Assembly (NCBI GenBank): GCA_900548115.1
Contig: URJL01000013.1
Location: 1-47,094, forward strand
Source of the DNA: an uncultured Eubacteriales bacterium
Lineage (GTDB): Bacteria; Bacillota; Clostridia; Oscillospirales; CAG-382
DNA length: 47,094 nucleotides
Direction: 5' to 3'
Positions 41,006 to 47,094 of this stretch are shown piece by piece. Position 1 is the first letter of the stretch; each line of letters opens with the position of its first letter. Under the pieces are notes generated by a model, which was not told the DNA's origin, did no database searches, and worked only from the letters and a program-made list of their open reading frames with translations. Both the position numbers and the translations under genes were made by a program.

Positions 41006-42634
41006 TTAAGCTTCCTTATCGTCACCGCCTGCGGATATCCATTCGCATATTTCATCCGTTTCATGCTTTTTTCCGGCGGACGCATAATCGACGAGACAAA
41101 AATCGTCGGCGCAAAATTCGATATTATACTCCGTTGCAAAATTTCTTGTTAAGTCTGCCTCGGTGTTTTTTGCTCCGTATATATCGCTGCAAACATTGGA
41201 GTCCGCTACGAGAACGATGCAGCCGTAAGAATAGCCGACGTAATTCTTGTCTTGAATGACCACTCTGTCTCTGCTTACGGTTGTGTTTAATTTCAACGAT
41301 ATAACATCTCCGTCTTTTATTTTAAGAGCGATATATCCGTCGCATTCGCGCGCGTCCGTCACGGTGCCGTTTACGGTCAGCGTATATTTTGGACAGCGGC
41401 AAGGAATACGAAGCTTAAAATGCTTATCGGTATTTCCGCTTATTTTAAACGTGATGCGGTCGTCAAACGGATAATTTGTCTCTTCCGCAATTTTTATCCC
41501 GTCGTTTGCATATTCGGATGCTGTGTATACCATCGGAACAATGTCTTCGTCATCCTCATAAAAAAGGATATCGGGCAACTTGCTGAATGCATTAAATCCG
41601 CGATAGCGGCAACATTTATAAGCATTTTCACTTGTTCTTGTGATTCTTTTTCCGTAATTCGGCTGATAGTATGCAAAATCCGAACCGTCATCGTTCATTG
41701 AACCGATCAAATGGTTATATAATACCTTTTCCAATGCATCGAGGTATTTTGCTTCTTTGGTTTGCTTAAAAAGAACGGCACTGAATTCACCCCATCCGAC
41801 TGAAACGCACGTTTCGTTCGGGTTTATTTCCTTGCCCAAAAACTGTGCCGCGTTTCCTCCCGCTGTCCAATGTTCACCTATTGTTCCGTTTCCGGGTCTG
41901 CGAATTTGTGTTGCTTCCAATTCGTTCCAGTATTTTTTCGCACCCCGCAGAGCCGCTGCGTCGCCTTTGATTTCGTAATACATTACCATGGCAATTAGCG
42001 GCATAAAATTTTCTATGCCCTTTTTGCTTCTCAGGTTCAGTATCGTATCAAATTCGAAAAAGTTGTTTGTCGAGTTTTTAAGACGATTCATTATGTACTC
42101 AAAAAAGTCAAGGTACAGCTTGTTGCCGGTAAGGGTATATAATTCGGGAAGCGTTATGAGAATGGAAATATGCTCCGTTCCGGCGTTTATTGAGTCCAAT
42201 ATGTCGTCCTCTTCGTTCATGTAATGCTCGGCAATGTTTCTTACACATTTTTCCGCACATTCCAGCACACGGTCGTCTCGAGTCATTTTGTAATACGAAA
42301 GCAATCCGTAAACCGTAAAAGCTTGATTCCATACGGAAAATGTGATCCATTCGTTTTCTTTTGCATACCCGCCCAAATAACCGTTGCTGTGTTGATTCTC
42401 CAAAATGCCGTTTACCAAATTCTTAGCATGATCCAAAAGGATCTCGCTTTTTGTATGCTTATAAAAATTAACGCAGCAATCTAAATATTTTCCGGCGAAT
42501 TCACTTTCGGCAAATCCGTTTTCATGCTCCCCCACATAAGCTTTGATATGCATGTTGCAATCGATTACGCGTTCAAAAACGGTTATGCATTTTTCATAGC
42601 AGTTTTTTAAAATTCCGTCGGTTAAATTAACCAT
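41006..42634 (-). CDS. GH127/DUF1680-like glycoside hydrolase
   Basis: A 542-residue (alpha/alpha)6-barrel protein resembling GH127 (DUF1680) beta-L-arabinofuranosidases, which use a zinc-bound cysteine nucleophile. The characterised enzyme HypBA1 has a Glu-x-Cys pair and a later Cys-Cys pair as zinc ligands; here Glu274 and Cys276 in NETCVSVGW and Cys341-Cys342 in YKCCRYRG have the same arrangement. YNHLIGSMNDDGSDFAYYQPN and the ITR segment between them are family-typical. There is no signal peptide, so it should act in the cytoplasm on imported oligosaccharides. The divergent RpiR regulator probably controls it. It is clearly more AT-rich than upstream genes and lies between two copies of a repeat. 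Confidence 0.8.
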   Translation of the reverse strand: MVNLTDGILKNCYEKCITVFERVIDCNMHIKAYVGEHENGFAESEFAGKYLDCCVNFYKHTKSEILLDHAKNLVNGILENQHSNGYLGGYAKENEWITFSVWNQAFTVYGLLSYYKMTRDDRVLECAEKCVRNIAEHYMNEEDDILDSINAGTEHISILITLPELYTLTGNKLYLDFFEYIMNRLKNSTNNFFEFDTILNLRSKKGIENFMPLIAMVMYYEIKGDAAALRGAKKYWNELEATQIRRPGNGTIGEHWTAGGNAAQFLGKEINPNETCVSVGWGEFSAVLFKQTKEAKYLDALEKVLYNHLIGSMNDDGSDFAYYQPNYGKRITRTSENAYKCCRYRGFNAFSKLPDILFYEDDEDIVPMVYTASEYANDGIKIAEETNYPFDDRITFKISGNTDKHFKLRIPCRCPKYTLTVNGTVTDARECDGYIALKIKDGDVISLKLNTTVSRDRVVIQDKNYVGYSYGCIVLVADSNVCSDIYGAKNTEADLTRNFATEYNIEFCADDFCLVDYASAGKKHETDEICEWISAGGDDKEA

Positions 42635-42685
42635 TTATATCCGCTCCTCTCCTGAATGGGATATATCTATTATACACGACATTTG

Positions 42686-42703
42686 TGATATATTTAAATA
42701 TCA
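42686..42703. promoter_or_regulatory. Palindromic operator candidate between GH127-like and RpiR genes
   Basis: TGATAT-ATTTAA-ATATCA, an 18-bp near-palindrome in the divergent region. It overlaps the probable -35 of the glycosidase promoter (minus-strand -10 TATAAT at 42669-42674), the position expected for a repressor site. Confidence 0.45.
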
Positions 42704-42737
42704 TGCTCGGAAAAATTTGATCTTAATTGATACATTA

Positions 42738-42766
42738 TTGACATTTTATATCATTTTGGCTATAAT
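42738..42766 (+). promoter_or_regulatory. Consensus promoter for the RpiR regulator
   Basis: -35 TTGACA (42738-42743), 17-base spacer and -10 TATAAT (42761-42766): both hexamers match consensus exactly. Transcription would start close to the Shine-Dalgarno AGGAGGC. Confidence 0.88.
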
Positions 42767-42788
42767 AGAAGCAGGAGGCGATTATTCC

Positions 42789-43667
42789 GTGGAAAACGAT
42801 TCGTTTGTTGTTGTGCGGCTTTGTGCGTTGAAAACAAACAAAAAGAAGAAAAAGCAGTCGCGAATTGCCGACTGCATTTTGTCCGATATGGAAAATGCGG
42901 ACCGGTTCACAATAGAAAGTCTTGCCGAAAAAACCGATACAAGTTATGCGACCGTATGCAGATTTTTTAAAGAATTAGGCGTTTCCGGCATAAAGGATTT
43001 TAAACGCATAATTTTGCTTGAAATGAAAAAGCAGCAAAAGCTTGGGCTGAAGCTTGAAAATTACAGCATGGAAAATCAGGAGGAGTTTTCTTTTCGAGTC
43101 ATCAGCGGCAAAGTGTGCGACTTTTCGGCAAGTGTTGTTGCCAATTGTCTTTATGCGCTCAAAGACGAACAGATAGGACAGATTATTCGTTATCTCAGCA
43201 AAGCCGATTTTGTGTATTTTGTAGGATTGGGAACGTCAGCTGTCACGGCGCTTTATGCCTATACAAAAATGTTTCGATTGAAATTAAACTGTTCGTTCGA
43301 TACCGATGTCATAATATCGAAAATGAAGGCTTCTGTTATGAGGAAGTCGGATGTCCTTTTTGTGATATCCTCTTCCGGTCGTACGAAATCAATTATAGAA
43401 ACGGCAAAAATAGCAAAACAAAACGGTGTGACCGTCATTACATTATGTGACTATTTACAATCTCCTTTGGCTGAAATTTCAGACATAAATATTTGCACTA
43501 CCGCAAGAGATTCAAATAAATATTTGGATATGGATTTTCCTTTGATTCAAGGACAAATTACCATTATAGACATTATTTACTCATGTATGTATAATCAAAA
43601 AAAGGCATTCGCCGCAGTCCGTGTGGACAAAACCACGAGCGCTGTGAAGGAAGATAAAATTTTGTGA
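42789..43667 (+). CDS. MurR/RpiR family transcriptional regulator
   Basis: A 292-residue regulator with an N-terminal RpiR helix-turn-helix (SRIADCILSDMENADRFTIESLAEKTDTSYATVCRFFKELG) and a C-terminal SIS domain that binds a sugar phosphate (DFVYFVGLGTSAVTALYAY and FVISSSGRTKSIIETAKIAKQNGVTVITL). The start is a GTG at 42789 with AGGAGGCGATTATTCC before it; an upstream ATG at 42717 is ahead of the promoter. It is divergent from the GH127-like glycosidase, the usual layout for an autoregulated repressor responding to a product of sugar degradation. A hairpin-like TTTCCTTG/CAAGGAAA pair follows the gene. Confidence 0.9.
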   Translation: MENDSFVVVRLCALKTNKKKKKQSRIADCILSDMENADRFTIESLAEKTDTSYATVCRFFKELGVSGIKDFKRIILLEMKKQQKLGLKLENYSMENQEEFSFRVISGKVCDFSASVVANCLYALKDEQIGQIIRYLSKADFVYFVGLGTSAVTALYAYTKMFRLKLNCSFDTDVIISKMKASVMRKSDVLFVISSSGRTKSIIETAKIAKQNGVTVITLCDYLQSPLAEISDINICTTARDSNKYLDMDFPLIQGQITIIDIIYSCMYNQKKAFAAVRVDKTTSAVKEDKIL

Positions 43668-43752
43668 TTAATAGAATTCTTGGGTTTCCTTGTCTTTTGC
43701 ACCGCTTTACACTGCATTGAAGCTGCAGCGGGACGCAAGGAAAAAGGATGTT

Positions 43753-43826
43753 GCCACTTTCTCTGTTTATTGTTTTTCACATCATTAAGTGTTTTCGCCG
43801 GCGGGGGTTCCCCGCCGGTTTTTTTC
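43753..43826. repeat. Direct repeat, copy 2
   Basis: Second copy of the rplA terminator region (see 40740-40813), same orientation, with a 50-base identical core at 43757-43806. No L1 coding sequence precedes it and its flanks are unrelated to those of copy 1. Confidence 0.93.
43798..43825 (+). terminator. Terminator within repeat copy 2
   Basis: Stem CCGGCGGGG/CCCCGCCGG (43798-43806 with 43810-43818) followed by T7. The loop bases changed together, leaving a stem one pair longer than copy 1. It would end the RpiR transcript. Confidence 0.9.
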
Positions 43827-44058
43827 AAAGAACACAAATTCGGTGAGTGAAAGTTTTTTCGCACGCTGAATTGGTCGTTTTGGAAACTTTTTTGCGAATT
43901 ATGCATTTTTCTGTGCGATCCAAATTTAAGAGAGAATTATTCTTATTTAATGATTTTTCATATTATACGTCATTGTTAATAAAAAATAATGAAGTAATTT
44001 GTTCATAACATAGGTTGTATTAACCAAATCCTCTTTATTATTTCATGAATTTTGCATA
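43827..44058. other. AT-rich intergenic region
   Basis: About 230 bases of strongly AT-rich DNA between repeat copy 2 and the next promoter. No open frame with a ribosome-binding site and no RNA gene was recognised. Confidence 0.5.
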
Positions 44059-44087
44059 TTGATTGTTGACATGAATTATAGTACAAT
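44059..44087 (+). promoter_or_regulatory. Promoter before the C39-like peptidase
   Basis: -35 TTGATT (44059-44064), 17-base spacer, -10 TACAAT (44082-44087). GAGGAGGT follows at 44096-44103, positioned for an ATG at 44103 that is not in the frame of the peptidase. Confidence 0.65.
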
Positions 44088-44151
44088 AAAGGCAGAGGAG
44101 GTATGTATTTTTCAAAACAATGCAAAACAAGAGCGCTTATGATCTCGACGG

Positions 44152-44892
44152 GTGACGAACGAGATTGTAAAAAACAAACCGAAATATTCGTTCCGCTTGT
44201 ATTCGTGCACGAAAGTGTCGCGAAAGGAATGTAATGAAAAATCATATAACGATTTTCTTTTCAAAAGCGCTTCGTGGTCGAAAGATTCTCTCGACCGCGC
44301 CACCGTTTACCCTACGTTATCGGGACTTTTCCAGTACCCGCAAGAACGAGGGTATTATTGCGGATATGCCGCTATGCAAAGTGTGTTAAAATATCATGGA
44401 ATCAATAAAACACAACAGGAAATTGCGGGCGAGGCCTATAATAAAAATGATTCGTTGGCGTGGTTTGCCGGTTCTCAGTCGCAAGCCGAAGATTGGAACT
44501 ATTATCCTGCGGCGGTTTATCTAAACACATTGTTGGATCATGATTTTCGACCTTATAACGCATATTTCGGAACATATACGGAATCAGAATTATCGCAAAA
44601 ATTAAGATACAATATTTCCGAAGCAAGAGAGCCGGTATTGATTGCGGGAATATCCAAAGGAAATGACAGTAACGGGTCAAAACTGCCCGGATATCCGAAT
44701 GAAGATATCGGTCATTGGATCGTTGCCTATCGTGTTGCGTGGGATACGGAGGCGCAGAGCGTTTCCCGAGTTCATTACCGAGATCCGGCTAAGTCGGACG
44801 CGGTGTCTTGGAGCGGTTCGATATCGGCTACCGCCGATACGGACTTAACGAGAATGTACAAGTTTTCCTTGGGACTTGGCATAATTTCGTAA
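44152..44892 (+). CDS. C39-like (papain-fold) peptidase, N-terminus uncertain
   Basis: A 246-residue protein of the C39-like peptidase group. The catalytic cysteine is Cys70 in RGYYCGYAAMQSVLKYHG, with the histidine His188 in DIGHWIVAYR and the aspartate Asp211 in VHYRDPAKSD, so the triad looks complete. C39 domains cut bacteriocin leaders after double glycine; the stand-alone form here has no ABC transporter, and its target is unknown. No signal peptide is visible. The GTG at 44152 has no Shine-Dalgarno, while a strong one at 44096 leads to an ATG at 44103 in another frame that stops after 43 codons; the two frames could be joined at an A6 run (44167-44173). It is followed by a lipoprotein gene, probably in one transcript. 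Confidence 0.7.
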   Translation: MTNEIVKNKPKYSFRLYSCTKVSRKECNEKSYNDFLFKSASWSKDSLDRATVYPTLSGLFQYPQERGYYCGYAAMQSVLKYHGINKTQQEIAGEAYNKNDSLAWFAGSQSQAEDWNYYPAAVYLNTLLDHDFRPYNAYFGTYTESELSQKLRYNISEAREPVLIAGISKGNDSNGSKLPGYPNEDIGHWIVAYRVAWDTEAQSVSRVHYRDPAKSDAVSWSGSISATADTDLTRMYKFSLGLGIIS

Positions 44893-44920
44893 ACAAAATA
44901 CGTTATGGTGACGATGTAAG

Positions 44921-44963
44921 TGCGCATACGGTTCCGCTGCTTGCTCGGCGTACCGTATGCGCA
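44921..44963 (+). other. Intercistronic hairpin
   Basis: Perfect 12-bp inverted repeat (arms TGCGCATACGGT at 44921-44932 and complement at 44952-44963) with a 19-base loop and no T run. It lies between the peptidase and lipoprotein genes; it may process or stabilise the transcript rather than end it. Confidence 0.6.
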
Positions 44964-44986
44964 ACCCTATTCTGTAAGGAGCCTGT

Positions 44987-46222
44987 ATGAGCCTGTTGAA
45001 TAAAAAACGAAAAATTGCCTTGATTTGTATCGGATCTATGTTCTATTTAGGGTGTTTTTCTTCCTGTCGAAATCAAAGCGAGAGCGTGATGGATATTCGG
45101 GTATTTGAAAAAACAAATCCCGTGAAAATCGAAAAGAAAAGTGCGATCGTTTCCGATTATGCGGGCGGATATGAATGGAAAGAGGAGTACGACTTGTATT
45201 TGTATCGCGAAAGCGCCGATTTTTCCGATTATTACAAAGACGCACATTTTGTCCGCAAGGATGTCGAATATAAAAAAGAATACGAAAGCCTTTTACTTTC
45301 CAAGGTTTATAAAAACTATTTATATTTTCATTTAATTGATGCGGAAAAAGTAAACCGTGTTTTTCGGTATGATATGACAAACGGCACGGAAGAAGAAATT
45401 TTTACATACGACGAACCGAATCAAATGTCGATTGCGGCCTTGAATGACGAATACATTATTTGGCAAGAGGATGAAAATGCCAACTGGATGAAAGTTTCGT
45501 TGAATTGCTATGACATCCGAAAAGGGGAGAACACTCGATTCTTTACCTATTCGCGTGATGAGAACGGCTATAATTCATGGAATTTCGATAATATTGTTTT
45601 GGACGGGGATCATGTATATTTTGATGACATTGAGGGAAAAGAAAACGGAAAAGCCGTCATGAATCTGTATGATTACGATATTGCGGAGAATACCTTGGAT
45701 TCGATCGACCGAAAAAGAGCGACGAACCCCATGACCTATAAAGGGCTTTCTTGGTTGTCGTATGACGATGAGAACGACGAATATATACTGAAAAACAGGA
45801 ATAATCCGAATGTCGTAAGACTGGGATCGAAGTATTTTAATTTGATCTCGTCAAAAAATATTGCAGTCGGGCAAAGCAACCGCGATATCGACAAAGACGG
45901 CATTATATATTTTGACGGAAAGGATTCATACCCGATTCTGCAAAGTACAAATTCTATTGATTCGGTAGGCTGTACCGACGAATACATTGTGTGGGACGGG
46001 TGGTCTCACGACGCCCCGCTTTTTTATGACAGAAAAAACGATACAATAATCCGTGTGGATTGCCTTGAACAAGGGCTTCGATATGCGGGTTATGTGAGCG
46101 AGGATTATTTGGTGTTCGGGGCGCACGAATATGTCCCCGATCCGGACGGTCCGGGCGACAGTGCCGTTACGACCGAAGCATTGGTCTATTACTATGTCAA
46201 AACAAGCGATTTGAAGAGATAA
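44987..46222 (+). CDS. Putative lipoprotein with propeller-like repeats
   Basis: A 411-residue exported protein. The N-terminus has positive charges (NKKRK), a hydrophobic core and YLGC at residues 20-23, a plausible though imperfect lipobox; Cys27 is a second candidate. The rest is about seven repeats of short strands with motifs such as NDEYIIWQEDE, DGDHVYFDDIEG, DGIIYFDG and TDEYIVWDGW, the pattern of TolB/YncE-type beta-propellers. I do not recognise a named family. AAGGAGCCTGT precedes the ATG. It follows the C39-like peptidase gene by 94 bases without a terminator, so the peptidase and the surface propeller may work together; that is inference. Confidence 0.7.
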   Translation: MSLLNKKRKIALICIGSMFYLGCFSSCRNQSESVMDIRVFEKTNPVKIEKKSAIVSDYAGGYEWKEEYDLYLYRESADFSDYYKDAHFVRKDVEYKKEYESLLLSKVYKNYLYFHLIDAEKVNRVFRYDMTNGTEEEIFTYDEPNQMSIAALNDEYIIWQEDENANWMKVSLNCYDIRKGENTRFFTYSRDENGYNSWNFDNIVLDGDHVYFDDIEGKENGKAVMNLYDYDIAENTLDSIDRKRATNPMTYKGLSWLSYDDENDEYILKNRNNPNVVRLGSKYFNLISSKNIAVGQSNRDIDKDGIIYFDGKDSYPILQSTNSIDSVGCTDEYIVWDGWSHDAPLFYDRKNDTIIRVDCLEQGLRYAGYVSEDYLVFGAHEYVPDPDGPGDSAVTTEALVYYYVKTSDLKR

Positions 46223-46265
46223 GTTCGGTTGTTTTTGTGTTTTCCGATAGGATAAAAATAAAGTT

Positions 46266-46306
46266 CAAAATCAGCGAAACACGCCGTGCTTCGCTGATTT
46301 TGTTTA
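46266..46306 (+). terminator. Terminator after the lipoprotein gene
   Basis: Perfect 13-bp stem (46266-46278 with 46290-46302, arm CAAAATCAGCGAA) with an 11-base loop and a T-rich end. Confidence 0.8.
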
Positions 46307-46668
46307 TACGGAATGCTGCATACTCATGCGTGCATATTTTATGCTTGCATATCCGAAACGGTTTTTTAAAAAACCGATGCGGGAACGGCAAAATATTTTT
46401 TTGTTCAAATTAACAAAAAAGCAAAGGATGTTTTGTTGGATTTTAGAGAATATGACACGAGTTTACCGAATATTCACCATTTGGCGATAAAAATACGATA
46501 CAATTAAGGAAACGACAGCGATAGGGAAGAAACGCTAAAAATTGTCGCAATATGTTGCCTGAGTTAAGTTGGCGAAAGTTTTTCGTAATAATCTGATTGT
46601 TAAGTAAATGTTCGCTTTTCTTGAAACGGTTATTATTGAATCTCTCCTATAGTATGGTGGTGGTATAA
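46307..46668. other. AT-rich intergenic region before the last gene
   Basis: About 360 bases without a supported gene. It contains A and T runs and no convincing promoter with both hexamers; nothing resembles an RNA gene. Confidence 0.5.
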
Positions 46669-47067
46669 ATGCAAAATAATGTTAAAAAAATAATGAGCCG
46701 CATAATAATTTTCACCGCGATTGTTTCATTGCTCATATGTACATACGCACTGTGTGTACATTTGTCGACTGTTCCGATCAATATTATTCAATCCGAAACT
46801 TCTCCCGATGGGAAATACATAGCGTATATCTATGAAAGCAATGGAGGAGCAACTACAGGATGGATTTATCATGTCTCTGTTTTACCTGCTTCCAAAAAAT
46901 TAAAAGGCGGAAAAGGCAATGTATACACCGGTTCTGTTCCGCCGGAAACGATTGAGTGGTTGGATAACAAGAGATTGTTCGTGATGGATTTTCAAAGTGA
47001 AAATTCAAAACGAAAATACTTTATTTACGGAATTACAATCAACTGGCGCACGGTTACTCCCAAATAA
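46669..47067 (+). CDS. Small membrane-anchored protein, DUF5412-like
   Basis: A 132-residue protein with one N-terminal membrane segment (about residues 11-31) and an outside domain starting SETSPDGKYIAYIYESNGGATTGWIYHVSVLP and ending with ETIEWLDNKRLFVMD. The SPDGKY...GGATT pattern resembles the DUF5412 family of small Firmicute surface proteins; I give that with modest certainty and no function is known. The ATG at 46669 follows GGTGGTGGTATAA, a poor ribosome-binding site. The gene is in the AT-rich accessory part and appears to be on its own. Confidence 0.65.
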   Translation: MQNNVKKIMSRIIIFTAIVSLLICTYALCVHLSTVPINIIQSETSPDGKYIAYIYESNGGATTGWIYHVSVLPASKKLKGGKGNVYTGSVPPETIEWLDNKRLFVMDFQSENSKRKYFIYGITINWRTVTPK

Positions 47068-47094
47068 CGCATGAATTGATTGAGAGGTTGATTT

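Noticed and set aside
1..47094. CRISPR arrays, rRNA, tRNA, insertion sequences, attachment sites.
   Set aside because: No regularly spaced repeats, tRNA-like CCA ends or transposase/integrase genes were recognised. The only long repeats are the two described pairs.

Overview
The window is a chromosomal segment of a low-GC-lineage, spore-forming Firmicute, most likely an uncultured member of the Clostridia (Oscillospirales-like). This rests on a spoIIR gene, addAB in place of recBCD, the divIVA-ylmH-yggT-sepF-yggS division cluster, strong AGGAGG ribosome-binding sites and TTGACA-17-TATAAT promoters. Base composition is moderate in the housekeeping part and clearly more AT-rich after about 40.8 kb. 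The assignment is inference from gene content; no 16S gene is present.

Layout. 1-2.3 kb: 3' part of a sensor histidine kinase, a GNAT acetyltransferase and a 56-residue protein. 2.3-11 kb: ispE, spoIIR, addB and addA as one plus-strand operon, then an exonuclease gene with its own promoter. 12.1-16 kb: an accessory sugar-type region with an AraC-like regulator and a Gfo/Idh/MocA oxidoreductase translationally coupled to a DMT permease, divergent from a second AraC regulator. 16.2-16.5 kb: a decayed partial copy of the exonuclease gene. 16.6-29.1 kb: a long minus-strand housekeeping block transcribed from miaA down to a split transketolase: miaA, HlyD-like adaptor, vanZ-like, yggS, sepF, yggT, ylmH, divIVA, ileS, lspA, rluD, transketolase N and C. 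29.3-36.4 kb: ThuA-like protein, MATE exporter, aldose epimerase, a secreted leucine-rich-repeat protein and an M23 peptidase. 36.8-40.8 kb: parA, yfcE-like phosphodiesterase and the rpmG-secE-nusG-rplK-rplA translation/transcription cluster. 40.8-47.1 kb: AT-rich accessory DNA with a GH127-like glycosidase divergent from an RpiR regulator, a C39-like peptidase followed by a propeller-like lipoprotein, and a small membrane-anchored protein.

The most interesting structures are: (i) a near-identical 74-bp direct repeat of the rplA terminator region at 40740 and 43753, exactly bracketing the glycosidase/RpiR pair where rplJ-rplL would usually follow; (ii) a duplicated exonuclease C-terminus with a near-identical 3' tract and a 60-bp slippage-type deletion; (iii) an AraC regulator whose promoter and Shine-Dalgarno point to an ACG codon; (iv) a C39-like peptidase whose best ribosome-binding site opens a different frame, joined only through an A6 run; (v) tandem operator-like repeats before divIVA; and (vi) a multi-hairpin leader before rplK. 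No CRISPR array, rRNA, tRNA or recognisable transposase was found.
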